Below are positions 20,929 through 30,386 of a DNA stretch of 64,000 bases, in pieces. The notes under the pieces were generated by a model. The model ran no database searches and was not told the DNA's origin. It worked only from the letters and a program-made list of their open reading frames with translations. Made by a program: the position numbers and the translations under genes. Position 1 is the first letter of the stretch. Each line of letters opens with the position of its first letter. Origin of the DNA: Rhodocyclus gracilis (GTDB taxonomy: Bacteria; Pseudomonadota; Gammaproteobacteria; Burkholderiales; Rhodocyclaceae); contig NZ_WIXJ01000003.1 in assembly GCF_009617575.1 (NCBI RefSeq), forward strand, positions 186,001 to 250,000. Direction: 5' to 3'.

Positions 20929-22205
20929 CGCGTCAGCGCCCGATAGCCGATATCGGTCCGCAGCTGCATGCCGTCAAAGTGAATGCGGCTGGCGGCTTCG
21001 TAGGCGCGTTTCTGCGCCTGCCGGACGTTGTCGCCGAGTGCCGTGACACACAGAACGCGGCCCCCGGCGGTCACCACGTCGTCACCGACGAGACGCGTGC
21101 CGGCGTGGAAGACGTGCACATCCTCGGCATTGCGTTCTTCACCGGCCGGCAGGCCGCTGATGACGTCGCCCTGACGCGGCGTTTCCGGGTAGTTGGCGGC
21201 GGCGAGGACGACGCCGAGGGCGACGCGGCGGTCCCATTCGGCTTCGACGCGGTCAAGAGTGCCGTTGATGCCGTGCTCGAGCAGGCTGACGAGATCGGAC
21301 TTGAGCCGCATCATGATCGGCTGCGTTTCCGGGTCGCCCATGCGGCAGTTGAATTCGAGCGTCTTCACCGAGCCGTCCTTGCCGATCATCAGGCCGGCGT
21401 AGAGGAAGCCGGTGAACGGGATGCCGTCGCTGGCCATGCCGCGCACCGTCGGCAGGATGATCTCGCGCATGACGCGTGCGTGCATTTCCGGCGTCACGAC
21501 CGGCGCCGGCGAATAGGCGCCCATGCCGCCGGTGTTGGGGCCGGTATCGCCGTCGCCGATGCGCTTGTGATCCTGACTCGAGGCCAGCGGCAGCACGTTC
21601 TTGCCGTCGACCATGACGATGAAGCTCGCTTCTTCGCCGTCGAGGAATTCTTCGATGACGACCCTGGCGCCAGCGTCGCCGAGGCGGTTGCCGGCGAGCA
21701 TGTCGGTGACAGCCGCGTGCGCTTCGTCGAGGGTTTGCGCGACGACGACGCCCTTGCCGGCGGCGAGTCCGTCGGCCTTGATGACGATCGGCGCGCCGTG
21801 CGCGTCGATGTAGGCGTGCGCGGCGGTGGCGTCGGAGAAGGTCTCGAAGGCGGCGGTCGGAATCTTGTGCCGGGCCATGAAGCGCTTGGCGAAGTCCTTC
21901 GAGCTTTCGAGCTGCGCGGCGGCCTTGGTCGGGCCAAAAATCTTCAACCCGCGGGCGCGGAAGATATCGACGACGCCGGCTGCCAGCGGCGCTTCGGGGC
22001 CGACGACGGTGAGTGCGATTTTTTCGCGCTCGGCGAAATCGGCGAGCGCCGTCGGGTCGGTGATGGGCAGGTTTTCGACTTCACGCTCATGCGCGGTGCC
22101 GGCGTTGCCGGGGGCGACGAACACTTTCTTGAGTCCGGATGCCCGCGCCAGTCGCCAGGCCAGTGCGTGTTCGCGTCCGCCGGAGCCGATAACGAGTAAT
22201 TTCAT
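20925..22205 (-). CDS. purD: Phosphoribosylamine-glycine ligase
   Basis: Second step of purine synthesis: joins glycine to phosphoribosylamine with ATP. The product is 426 residues. An N-terminal [14 protein letters not shown] and the ATP-grasp core with [12 protein letters not shown] are diagnostic, as is the GDPETQ motif ([13 protein letters not shown]). It lies 73 bases after purH and overlaps hemF. Confidence 0.95.
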   Translation of the reverse strand: MKLLVIGSGGREHALAWRLARASGLKKVFVAPGNAGTAHEREVENLPITDPTALADFAEREKIALTVVGPEAPLAAGVVDIFRARGLKIFGPTKAAAQLESSKDFAKRFMARHKIPTAAFETFSDATAAHAYIDAHGAPIVIKADGLAAGKGVVVAQTLDEAHAAVTDMLAGNRLGDAGARVVIEEFLDGEEASFIVMVDGKNVLPLASSQDHKRIGDGDTGPNTGGMGAYSPAPVVTPEMHARVMREIILPTVRGMASDGIPFTGFLYAGLMIGKDGSVKTLEFNCRMGDPETQPIMMRLKSDLVSLLEHGINGTLDRVEAEWDRRVALGVVLAAANYPETPRQGDVISGLPAGEERNAEDVHVFHAGTRLVGDDVVTAGGRVLCVTALGDNVRQAQKRAYEAASRIHFDGMQLRTDIGYRALTR

Positions 22206-22278
22206 GGAGTGTTCCTGGAAAAAAGTGAAGGGGAGTCAGGCGGTGGGGCGCATCCCGCGTCCTGTCTCCCCGCGAGCA

Positions 22279-23844
22279 TCAGTGGCGGAAATGGCGGGCG
22301 CCGGTGAGCACCATGGCCAGGCCGTGTTCGTCGGCGGCGGCGATGACTTCCTCGTCGCGCATCGAACCGCCCGGCTGGATCACCGCGGCGGCACCGGCGG
22401 CGGCGAGCACATCGACGCCGTCACGGAAGGGGAAGAAGGCGTCGGAGGCGACCACCGAGCCCGTGAGTTCAAGGCCGGCGTGCTGCGCCTTGATGCTGGC
22501 GATCTTGGTCGAATCGACGCGGCTCATCTGCCCGGCGCCGACGCCGAGCGTCATGCCGCCGCCGCAGAAGACGATGGCGTTCGACTTGACGAACTTGGCG
22601 ACGCGATAGGCGAAGAGCAGGTCTTCGATCTGTGCGTCGGTCGGTGCCTTCTTGGTCACCACGCGCAGGTCGGACGCCTGCACGTTGAAGGCGTCCGGCG
22701 TTTGCACCAGCAGGCCACCGCCGACGCGCTTCAGTTCAAACGGTTGCAGGGCGCGGGCGAGCGGGACTTCGAGCACGCGCAGGTTCTGCTTGCTGGCGAC
22801 GAGTTCGCGCGCTGCCGGCGTGAAGGCCGGCGCGATCAGCACTTCGACGAAGTGCTTGCGTTCGCTCATGGCAGCGATGACGTCGACGTCGACCGTGCCG
22901 TTAAAGGCGATGATGCCGCCGAAGGCCGAGGTCGAGTCGGTCTTGAACGCCTTTTCATAGGCGCCGAGCAGCTTGCCGTCGATGGCGACGCCGCAGGGGT
23001 TGGCGTGCTTGACGATGACACAGGCCGGCGCGGTGAAGGTCTTGACGCATTCCCAGGCAGCGTCGGCGTCGGCGATGTTGTTGTACGAGAGTTCCTTGCC
23101 TTGCAACTGCACGTAGCTGGCGATACCACCGGCGACCGGCGCGGTGTCGCGGTAGAAGGCCGCCTGCTGGTGCGGGTTTTCGCCGTAGCGCAGCGTTTCG
23201 ACACGGTCGAAGGCGAACTGCAGCGCCTTCGGGAAGGTTTGCGGCACGTTGGCGTCGTCGAGCGAGGTCAGCCAGTTGGCGATGGCGCTGTCGTAACGCG
23301 CGGTGTGCGTGAACGCCTTCTTGGCCAGATTGAAGCGCGTCGCGGCGGAGAGCGCGCCGTCGTTGGCGGCCATTTCGGCGAGCAGCGTCGGGTAGTCTTC
23401 GGGGTCGGTGACGATGGCGACGGCGGCGTGGTTCTTCGCCGCCGAGCGGACCATCGCCGGGCCGCCGATGTCGATGTTTTCGATGGCTTCTGCGAGCGTC
23501 ACGCCGGGCTTGGCGACGGTTTCGCGGAAGGGGTAGAGGTTCACACAGACGAGGTCGATCTGCGGAATGTCGTGCGCGGCGATCGTCGCCAGATGTTCGG
23601 GCAGGTCGCGGCGGGCGAGGATGCCGCCGTGCACCTTCGGGTGCAGCGTCTTGACGCGCCCGTCGAGCATTTCCGGGAAACCGGTGTAGTTGCCGATCTC
23701 GGTGACGGCGAGGCCGGCGTCGCGCAGCAGTTTGGCGGTGCCGCCGGTCGACAGCAGGGCGACGCCTTGCGCGGCGAGGCCGCGGGCGAAGTCGAGTGCG
23801 CCGCGTTTGTCGGAGAGGCTGATCAGGGCTTGACGGATTTTCAT
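22279..23844 (-). CDS. purH: Bifunctional AICAR transformylase/IMP cyclohydrolase
   Basis: Last two steps of IMP synthesis. The product is 521 residues. The N-terminal cyclohydrolase domain starts [18 protein letters not shown] and carries [13 protein letters not shown]. The C-terminal AICAR transformylase domain has [13 protein letters not shown], the KHANPCG block with its catalytic Lys-His, and [11 protein letters not shown]. Fis and dusB lie upstream on the same strand, and the 123-base gap to fis shows no strong promoter. Confidence 0.95.
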   Translation of the reverse strand: MKIRQALISLSDKRGALDFARGLAAQGVALLSTGGTAKLLRDAGLAVTEIGNYTGFPEMLDGRVKTLHPKVHGGILARRDLPEHLATIAAHDIPQIDLVCVNLYPFRETVAKPGVTLAEAIENIDIGGPAMVRSAAKNHAAVAIVTDPEDYPTLLAEMAANDGALSAATRFNLAKKAFTHTARYDSAIANWLTSLDDANVPQTFPKALQFAFDRVETLRYGENPHQQAAFYRDTAPVAGGIASYVQLQGKELSYNNIADADAAWECVKTFTAPACVIVKHANPCGVAIDGKLLGAYEKAFKTDSTSAFGGIIAFNGTVDVDVIAAMSERKHFVEVLIAPAFTPAARELVASKQNLRVLEVPLARALQPFELKRVGGGLLVQTPDAFNVQASDLRVVTKKAPTDAQIEDLLFAYRVAKFVKSNAIVFCGGGMTLGVGAGQMSRVDSTKIASIKAQHAGLELTGSVVASDAFFPFRDGVDVLAAAGAAAVIQPGGSMRDEEVIAAADEHGLAMVLTGARHFRH

Positions 23845-23967
23845 GGGAGTCGGCAGTCGGGAATGGTCAGAGAAAGGTCAGTGAGCGGCGCGTTGTCTGT
23901 CGGGCGGTCTTCGGTTGCACCACCTGGTGCAGCGACGGCGAACAGGCAACGGGCGCGCCGCGTTCGT

Positions 23968-24207
23968 TTACGCAAGCAGGCGGTAATCGACCAGCTTCTT
24001 GCGCAGCGTGTTGCGATTGATGCCCAGCATTTCGGCGGCGAGGGTCTGGTTGCCTCCTGCCTGTCGCATGACGATTTCGAGCATCGGACGCTCAACGCTT
24101 TTAAGCACCATGTCGTAGATGCCGGCCGGCTTCTCACCGTCCAGATCAATGAAATACGTTTCCAGCGCGCTGGAAACGCACGCGGAAACATCGTTACTTT
24201 TCTTCAT
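23968..24207 (-). CDS. fis: Fis family DNA-binding protein
   Basis: Nucleoid-associated regulator. The product is 79 residues, shorter than E. coli Fis (98), because the N-terminal arm is reduced, as is common in betaproteobacteria. The C-terminal helix-turn-helix GGNQTLAAEMLGINRNTLRKK is almost canonical. Its start lies inside the dusB 3' end (14-base overlap), the conserved dusB-fis arrangement. Confidence 0.93.
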   Translation of the reverse strand: MKKSNDVSACVSSALETYFIDLDGEKPAGIYDMVLKSVERPMLEIVMRQAGGNQTLAAEMLGINRNTLRKKLVDYRLLA

Positions 24208-25306
24208 GCGGCCAGCCCTCCCCAGGCTGTTCTATGTGCGTGGTGTCGTGCAGGTTCAGTGCAGCAGAGTGAATGTCGGCGGCCACGCGTGGCGCGTCGC
24301 CGTCCTCGTGATCGGCGTAGTGCAGAAGCTCCCCCTGAGCCTGCAACGCCAGAAAAAACTGATCGACCGCCGCGCGTTGGAGCGCGATGGTCGGCAGCTG
24401 GTTCATGCCGTGACGGAAAGCCGCCGAGCCGACCAGCCCCTTGGTGTACCAGGAGATGTGTTTGCGGGCGACGCGCACCCCCGTGTCGACGCCGTAAAAC
24501 GAGTAAAGGTCTTCGAGGTGGGCGAGCAGGATCGCGTGAATTTCGGCGACTTTCGGCGGCGGCAGCTTCTCGCCGGTGGCGAGGTAGTGTTCGATCTCGC
24601 GGAAGATCCACGGGCGGCCCTGCGCGGCGCGGCCGATCATCAGTGCGTCGGCGCCGGTGGCGTCGAGTACGGCGCGGGCTTTTTCCGGCGAGGTGATGTC
24701 GCCGTTGGCGACCACCGGAATGCGCGCAGCGGCTTTGACGGCGGCAATGGTCGAATACTCGGCATGGCCCGTGTAGCCGCAGGCGCGCGTACGACCGTGC
24801 ACGGCGAGTGCGCGGATGCCGCTGGCTTCGGCGATGCGCAGGATATTAAGGGCGTTGCGGCTGGTTTTGTCCCAGCCGGTGCGGATCTTCAGGGTGACGG
24901 GCGTTTCCGGCACCGCCGTAACGACGGCTTCGAGAATGCGGCCGACGAGCGCTTCGTCTTTCAGCAGGGCCGAGCCGGCCATGACGTTGCAGATCTTCTT
25001 CGCTGGGCAGCCCATGTTGATGTCGATGATCTGCGCACCGCGGTCGACGTTGTGGCGGGCGGCCTCGGCCATCATGCGCGGATCGGCGCCGGCGATCTGC
25101 ACGGCGATGGGCGCCACCTCGCCCTCGTGGTTGGCGCGGCGCTGCGTCTTGGCGCTGCCGTAGAGCAGCGAATTCGACGTCACCATTTCCGAGACCGCCA
25201 GACCCGCGCCCATCGACTTGCACAACTGCCGGAACGGGCGATCCGTGACTCCGGCCATCGGTGCGACGAAGAGTGCATTTCTCAGCGTAAAACCGAGGTA
25301 TTCCAT
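24194..25306 (-). CDS. dusB: tRNA-dihydrouridine synthase B
   Basis: FMN-dependent enzyme that reduces uridine to dihydrouridine in tRNA. The product is 370 residues. FVAPMAGVTDRPFR opens the TIM barrel, NMGCPAKKICNVMAGSALL holds the catalytic cysteine, and HGRTRACGYTGHAEY follows. About 40 C-terminal residues go beyond the E. coli protein and overlap the fis start. A longer frame exists, but similarity starts at the ATG used here. Confidence 0.93.
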   Translation of the reverse strand: MEYLGFTLRNALFVAPMAGVTDRPFRQLCKSMGAGLAVSEMVTSNSLLYGSAKTQRRANHEGEVAPIAVQIAGADPRMMAEAARHNVDRGAQIIDINMGCPAKKICNVMAGSALLKDEALVGRILEAVVTAVPETPVTLKIRTGWDKTSRNALNILRIAEASGIRALAVHGRTRACGYTGHAEYSTIAAVKAAARIPVVANGDITSPEKARAVLDATGADALMIGRAAQGRPWIFREIEHYLATGEKLPPPKVAEIHAILLAHLEDLYSFYGVDTGVRVARKHISWYTKGLVGSAAFRHGMNQLPTIALQRAAVDQFFLALQAQGELLHYADHEDGDAPRVAADIHSAALNLHDTTHIEQPGEGWPHEEK

Positions 25307-25431
25307 GAGAGGCCGGGAGAAGACAGGGTCAAAAAACGGACGCGAAAGTCGCGCCAAATCAGGCACAAAGCAATCAGCAGCAGGGCGTAAGACAGCGGTA
25401 ATGCCTGTCGGTCGAGCGGGGGAAGGCGCGA

Positions 25432-25437
25432 ATTCTA
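25432..25437 (-). promoter_or_regulatory. -10 element for dusB-fis with GC-rich discriminator
   Basis: TAGAAT on the minus strand, about 125 bases upstream of dusB, followed by TCGCGCC. A TTGACT lies further upstream, but 22 bases away, which is too far for a normal pair. The GC-rich discriminator is what stringently controlled promoters such as E. coli fis have. The rest of the 269-base gap shows no gene. Confidence 0.35.
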
Positions 25438-25575
25438 CCCTTCTCGGCGCCTAAAAAATAGTCAATTATTGCCGCCGAGGGCGGGCGTGGCGGCGATACA
25501 ACACCGCTGTCATGCTGAGGGCGAAAGAGGCGTGTCGCGGCCGCTGCGTGTCGGCGGTGGAATGCTTCGTCGCGA

Positions 25576-26970
25576 CTACGCCGGCGTAGCCGGATCGGTC
25601 GGCGACGTCGGCGTAGCGGCGACCGGGTCGGCGCCAAACATCATGCGGCGCGTCAGTGCGCGGCGTAGCGGTGGGCAAAGGTCGAGGGTGGCGAGGCCGG
25701 CCCCGCGCAGCAGCGCCACCGGCGGCAGGGCGCTGCCAAAAACGCGGATCAGCCCGTCAGTGATGGCGGCTGTACCGAGGCGGTCCTGGCGGCGCTGCTG
25801 CGCCCAACGGGCGAGACGCCGGGCGTCGCCGGGGTCGCCAGTGGTGCCATCGTCGTCGCGCGAGGCGCCGATGGCGTGCGCCAGCGTCCAGGCGTCGCGC
25901 AGTCCGAGGTTGAAGCCCTGGCCGGCGACCGGATGCAGCGTCTGCGCGGCGGCGCCGATCCAGACTTCGCGCGGCGCCAGCACCGCGCGGCGCAGGCGCA
26001 GGGCGAGCGGAAAAGCGTGTCGTGGGCTGATCGTCGACAGTGCGAAACGACCGCCGAAGTCCCGATTCAAGCGGGCAAGAAAGCGCGAATCGTCTTCCGC
26101 CAGCAAGTCTGCAAGCCGCTCAGCGCGCACGGTGTAGACGAGCGAAAAGCCCTCGCCCATGGGCAGCAGCGCCAGAGGCCCGTCGCGGGTGAAGCGTTCC
26201 CAGGCCACGCCGCCGTGCGTCTGCCCGCGCGGCAAGCCGACTTCGGCGACGATGGCGCACTGCCCGTAGTCGCGAATCCGCGTTGCGGCGGCGTCGCTTT
26301 CGCCCTCGGCGTGGACGACGAGGCGTGCGGTGAGCGTATGCGGCCGACCGGCGATATCGAGCGTAACAACGGCGCTGTCGCCTCCGGCGCGAATGGTACG
26401 CACCTGGCAGCCGCCCAACTGCTGCAGATGCGTCGCCGACGGCGGTGAGCTGGGCGCGCGCGTTGTCGCCGATGGCGCCAGCGTTTTCGCCAGCGCCGCG
26501 TGCAGCGCGCCGTAGCGCAACACATGGCCCAGCGCATCGCCGCCGTGCTGACGCGAGCTGCGGGCGAAGGGGGCGTCGGCGCCATCGGCGGCGTCGAGAA
26601 TGGCGCGCCCGAAGGCGCCGCGTTGCGAGACGTGAATCCGCCGGATCGGCGTCGCGGCGTCCGCCGGCCAGGCACCGAGCGCGCGCAGCAGACGCCGCGA
26701 GCCTTCGGCGAGCGCCAGTGCGCGCGGGTCGTCGTCGCTACTCTGCGTGCGCCGGTCGATGAGCAGGATCGATCGCGGCATCGCATCGTCCGCGCGACCC
26801 TGCGCGAGCAGGGCGCTGGCGAGCGCCATACCTGCCGGCCCGGCGCCGACGATCAGGATGTCGACAGCCGAGGGCGTTGTCGTTGACTGGCTGTCGGCAG
26901 CGGGGTGCGTCGCGGCTGGAGTGGAGGGCACAGTGATGGCGGGCTCAGTGTTTGGGGAGCGTGAGTGCAC
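25576..26970 (-). CDS. ubiH: UbiH/UbiF-type FAD-dependent hydroxylase of ubiquinone synthesis
   Basis: Aromatic-ring hydroxylase for ubiquinone. The product is about 464 residues against about 390 normally. The Rossmann FAD motif is GAGPAGMALASALL at about 42-55, DDPRALALAEGSRRLL is the second family motif, and GAAAQTLHPVAGQGFNLGLRDA matches the UbiH form of the third. About 35 Pro/Thr-rich N-terminal residues precede the FAD domain. No ATG is available, so a GTG at 26970 or a second GTG 13 codons later is the likely start. It follows pepP by 17 bases, the pepP-ubiH order known from E. coli. UbiH, UbiI and UbiF cannot be fully separated here. Confidence 0.82.
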   Translation of the reverse strand: MHSRSPNTEPAITVPSTPAATHPAADSQSTTTPSAVDILIVGAGPAGMALASALLAQGRADDAMPRSILLIDRRTQSSDDDPRALALAEGSRRLLRALGAWPADAATPIRRIHVSQRGAFGRAILDAADGADAPFARSSRQHGGDALGHVLRYGALHAALAKTLAPSATTRAPSSPPSATHLQQLGGCQVRTIRAGGDSAVVTLDIAGRPHTLTARLVVHAEGESDAAATRIRDYGQCAIVAEVGLPRGQTHGGVAWERFTRDGPLALLPMGEGFSLVYTVRAERLADLLAEDDSRFLARLNRDFGGRFALSTISPRHAFPLALRLRRAVLAPREVWIGAAAQTLHPVAGQGFNLGLRDAWTLAHAIGASRDDDGTTGDPGDARRLARWAQQRRQDRLGTAAITDGLIRVFGSALPPVALLRGAGLATLDLCPPLRRALTRRMMFGADPVAATPTSPTDPATPA

Positions 26971-26987
26971 GTTGCGCGAGCGCGGGG

Positions 26988-28331
26988 CTACTCGCGACGC
27001 ATGACGGATTCGATCTCGGCGACGGTCTTCGGAGCCGTGGTGTAGACGATGGCACCTTGTGTGGCGTCGCTGCCGAGGAGTACATCGTCTTCGATGCGGA
27101 TGCCGATGCCGGTGAGTGCCGCCGGCACGCCGTCGCCGGGGCGCAGGTAGAGGCCGGGTTCGACGGTGAGGGTCATGCCGGGGCGCAGGGTTGTCCACGC
27201 GTCGCCCTGCTTGTAATCGCCGGCGTCGTGCACATCGAGGCCGAGCCAGTGACCGGTGCGATGCATGTACCAGGGTTTGTAGGCTTCGCTTTCGAGCGCG
27301 CCGTCGACGCTGCCGGAGAGGATTTTCAGATCGATCAGCCCTTGCGTCAGTACGCGCAGCGCGGCCTCGTGGTAGTCGGCGAAGGACGCGCCGGGGCGGA
27401 TGGCAGCGATGGCCGCCGTCTGCGCGGCGAGGACAATTTCGTAAACGTCGCGCTGGGCGGCGGAGAAGCGCCCGTTGACCGGGAAGGTTCGCGTGATATC
27501 GCCGGCGTAGCCTTCGACCTCGGCGCCGGCGTCGATGAGTACCAGCGCGCCGTCGGCGAGCAGACGACGGTTGTCGACGTAATGCAGGATGCAGGCGTTG
27601 GCGCCGCCGGCAACGATGGGCGCGTAGGCGTGACTGTCGGCGCCGCGCCGGCGGAATTCATAGCTCAGCTCGGCCTCCAGTTCGTACTCGGCCATGCCGG
27701 GGCGGCAGGCGCGCATGGCGCGCGCGTGTCCGGCCGAGGAAATGTCGGCGGCGCGGCGCATCAGCGCAACCTCGGCCTCGTCCTTGATGAGGCGCATGGC
27801 GTCGAGCGGCGCGCGCAGGTCGCGCAAGGCGCGCGGGGCGCTGCGGCCGTTGCGCGCCTGGGCGCGGACGGCGCCCATGGCAGCGAAGATGCGCGCATCC
27901 CAGCTGGCGTCGTCGCCGAAGGAATGCCACAGGGTTTCGCGATTGGCGATGAGGTCGGGCAGCAGGCGGTCGAAGTCGCCGATCGGATGCGCTGCGTCGA
28001 CGGCAAAGGCGCTTTTGGCTGCCGCCTGGCCGTAGCGAAAACCGTCCCAGGTTTCGCGTTCGCTGTCTTTTTCGCGGCAAAAAAGCACGCTGCGCGCCGG
28101 CTCGCCGGCACGCGCACCGAGCAGCACGAGCACCGCTTCCGGTTCGGGGAAGCCGCAGAGATACCAGAAGTAGCTGTCGAAACGGTACGGGTGGTGGGCG
28201 TCGCGGTTGCGGATGCGCTCGGGCGCCGTCGGGATGATGGCAACGCCGTCGCCGAGTTGCGCCAGCAGGCGTTGGCGGCGCGCGGCGAAGCAGGCGCGGG
28301 CGGTGGTCGGACTTGCCGTGGAAGCGGTCAT
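26988..28331 (-). CDS. pepP: Xaa-Pro aminopeptidase
   Basis: Removes N-terminal residues next to proline. The product is 447 residues. The creatinase-type dimetal site is complete: LIDAGAEVEGYAGDITR gives two aspartates, HRTGHWLGLDVHD a histidine, and TVEPGLYL and IRIEDDVLL two glutamates. The N-terminal domain starts with ARRQRLLAQL. It is upstream of ubiH and 99 bases downstream of murU. Confidence 0.94.
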   Translation of the reverse strand: MTASTASPTTARACFAARRQRLLAQLGDGVAIIPTAPERIRNRDAHHPYRFDSYFWYLCGFPEPEAVLVLLGARAGEPARSVLFCREKDSERETWDGFRYGQAAAKSAFAVDAAHPIGDFDRLLPDLIANRETLWHSFGDDASWDARIFAAMGAVRAQARNGRSAPRALRDLRAPLDAMRLIKDEAEVALMRRAADISSAGHARAMRACRPGMAEYELEAELSYEFRRRGADSHAYAPIVAGGANACILHYVDNRRLLADGALVLIDAGAEVEGYAGDITRTFPVNGRFSAAQRDVYEIVLAAQTAAIAAIRPGASFADYHEAALRVLTQGLIDLKILSGSVDGALESEAYKPWYMHRTGHWLGLDVHDAGDYKQGDAWTTLRPGMTLTVEPGLYLRPGDGVPAALTGIGIRIEDDVLLGSDATQGAIVYTTAPKTVAEIESVMRRE

Positions 28332-28430
28332 GGGGCGTCGTAGGAGGGGGCGAAGAGAAGGGGGGAACGTCGGTGATCGGTGCGAGTGTGTCAGCGCGCG
28401 ACGAGGTGTGCAGGCGGCGGTGCGCTGTGC

Positions 28431-29150
28431 TCAGGGCGTGGCGTCACGCAGGGTGCGGTCGAGGTCGGCCAGACGCTCCGGCGTTCCTACGTCGACCCAG
28501 CGGCCCGTGTGGCGTTCCCCCGACAGGCGCTGGCGGTCGATGGCGGCATCGAGCAGCGGCCGCAGCTTCATGGTCTGGCCGCGTTCGACGCCGGCACACA
28601 AGGCGGGCGAAAAGACGCCGATTCCGGCGTAGGTGAGCGTGTCGGTGCCGTTTTCAGCGTCGCCAGCGTCTTCTCTGGCGTGCCGGATGCGGCCGTCGCA
28701 CAGGCAAAAATCGCCGCGCGTGTGGTGTTCCGGGTTGTCGACGAGGACGAGATGCGCCAGATCCTGCCGTTCGGCCAGTGCGTGCGCGAGACGGTGGGCG
28801 TGGGCGGGGTTCCAGTCGCACCAGACGTCGCCGTTGATGACGAGGAAAGGCTCGTCGCCCAGTGCTTCGCGTGCCCAGGCGATGCCGCCGGCGGTTTCGA
28901 GCGCCCCCGCCGGTTCGCGCGACCAGGTGATCGAGACGCCGTGGCGACGCCCATCGCCGAGGGCCGCGTACAAAGTGTCGGCGAGATGCGCGCAGTTGAT
29001 GACGATCTCGTTCAGGCCGGCGGCGGCCAGTCGTTCGAGGTGCCAGACGATCAGCGGCTTGCCGCCAACGCTGAGCAGCGGCTTGGGCGTCGTGTCGGTG
29101 AGTGGTCGCATGCGTTCGCCGCGACCAGCCGCGAAAATGAGCGTTTTCAC
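28431..29150 (-). CDS. murU: N-acetylmuramate-1-phosphate uridylyltransferase
   Basis: Makes UDP-MurNAc from MurNAc-1-phosphate and UTP in peptidoglycan recycling. The product is 239 residues. The nucleotidyltransferase signature FAAGRGERMRPLTDTTPKPL is at the N-terminus, and FLVINGDVWCD holds the metal-binding aspartate. It follows amgK after four bases, and the pair lies divergent from lptD exactly as in pseudomonads, where this bypass was worked out. The name rests on this context plus similarity. Confidence 0.88.
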   Translation of the reverse strand: MKTLIFAAGRGERMRPLTDTTPKPLLSVGGKPLIVWHLERLAAAGLNEIVINCAHLADTLYAALGDGRRHGVSITWSREPAGALETAGGIAWAREALGDEPFLVINGDVWCDWNPAHAHRLAHALAERQDLAHLVLVDNPEHHTRGDFCLCDGRIRHAREDAGDAENGTDTLTYAGIGVFSPALCAGVERGQTMKLRPLLDAAIDRQRLSGERHTGRWVDVGTPERLADLDRTLRDATP

Positions 29151-29154
29151 GTGA

Positions 29155-30201
29155 CTACGAGAAGGTGAAACCGAGCACGCTCTGCCGGTTTTCGAGTTCG
29201 TCGAGGAGGCGCGCCAGCGGGAGCAGGTCGCGGTAGCGTTCCGCCGTGCGGCGCAGGTAGGTGGCGACGCGCGGCATGTCCTTGATGTAGCCGTCCTTGC
29301 CGTCGCGGTGCTTGAGGCGGGCGAAGATGCCGAGCACCTTGAGCTGGCGCTGCGCGCCCATCCATTCGTAATCGCGGTAGAACTCGTGGAAGTCGGCGGA
29401 GAGCGGAAAGCCCGCGCCGCGTGCGGCTTCCCAGTAGCGGATGACGAAGTCGAGCTCCTGCTCTTCTTCCCAGTCGATGTAGGCGTCGCGGAAGAGCGAG
29501 ACGAGGTCGTAGCTCAGCGGCCCGAATACGGCATCCTGAAAATCCAGCACGCCGGGCGAGGCCGGGAAGCCCTCGCCACTCACCATCAGGTTGCGCGAAT
29601 GGTAGTCGCGGTGGACGAAAACCTGCGGCTGGGCGAGGGCGCAGTCGAGCAGCCTGGCGAATACCGGTTCGAGCGCGGCGCGTTTGGCTTCGGCGTCGAC
29701 ACCCAGATGCCGCGCCAGATACCAGTCGGGAAAGAGCGCCAGTTCGCGCGCCAACAGTTCGCGGTCGTAGTTCGGCAATACGCCGGGGCGGCTGGCGCGC
29801 TGAATGGCGAGCAAGGCGTTACGGGCGTCGGCGTAGAGCTTGGGCGCGTTGGCCGGAGTGGCGATGAGGGCGTCGAGATAAGTAGAACTGCCGAGGTCGG
29901 AGAGCAGCAGAAAGCCTTGCTCGACATCGGCGGCGAGGATCTCCGGCGTACGCGCGCCGGCGGCGCGAAAGAGTGTGGCGACCTTGACGAAAGGGCGGCA
30001 GTCTTCGTGTTCCGGCGGCGCGTCCATGACGATGCGCGTCGTCGCGTCGTCGAGCGTGACGCGGAAATAACGCCGGAAGCTGGCGTCGGATGAGGCGGGT
30101 TCGATGCGCAGGCCGTCGGCGCCGAGCGCGAAAGCGCCAAGGTGCTGGGCGATCCAGGCGTACATCTGTGCCGTGCGTGGCGCCGGGGTGGGCTGGGTCA
30201 T
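29155..30201 (-). CDS. amgK: N-acetylmuramate/N-acetylglucosamine anomeric kinase
   Basis: Phosphorylates MurNAc at the anomeric carbon, feeding MurU. The product is 348 residues with a choline/aminoglycoside kinase fold: SSDASFRRYFRVTL in the N-lobe, FVHRDYHSRNLMV with the catalytic His-Arg-Asp and Asn, and VLDFQDAVFGPLSYDL with the metal-binding Asp. The ATG at 30201 has GGAG upstream; the frame is open eight codons further. It is divergent from lptD. Confidence 0.88.
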   Translation of the reverse strand: MTQPTPAPRTAQMYAWIAQHLGAFALGADGLRIEPASSDASFRRYFRVTLDDATTRIVMDAPPEHEDCRPFVKVATLFRAAGARTPEILAADVEQGFLLLSDLGSSTYLDALIATPANAPKLYADARNALLAIQRASRPGVLPNYDRELLARELALFPDWYLARHLGVDAEAKRAALEPVFARLLDCALAQPQVFVHRDYHSRNLMVSGEGFPASPGVLDFQDAVFGPLSYDLVSLFRDAYIDWEEEQELDFVIRYWEAARGAGFPLSADFHEFYRDYEWMGAQRQLKVLGIFARLKHRDGKDGYIKDMPRVATYLRRTAERYRDLLPLARLLDELENRQSVLGFTFS

Positions 30202-30272
30202 GGGGAGTCTCCGCAGGGGCAGCATCGGATGGACGTTACGGCCAAGCGCCGCAACGGATAGACGAACGATGA

Positions 30273-30281
30273 TGCTAAAAT
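30273..30281 (+). promoter_or_regulatory. Extended -10 promoter of lptD
   Basis: TGCTAAAAT: TGN plus a near-consensus -10, giving a leader of about 100 bases before the lptD ATG. It sits in the 185-base divergent region with amgK. No sigma-E type GAACTT/TCTGA pair was found. Confidence 0.5.
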
Positions 30282-30386
30282 GCGCCGATTTTACACCGCC
30301 TGTACGGTCGTCATCTGCGCGCGCTCAGTCGCCGCGCGGCTCTGCCGCTCCGAACCTTCAGGACTCCAGAACGGCGGAATTTCCGG

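Noticed and set aside
21826-24696. Open frame of 956 codons antisense to purD, purH and fis.
   Set aside because: A shadow of three well-identified genes, with low-complexity Arg/Gly composition and no domain.
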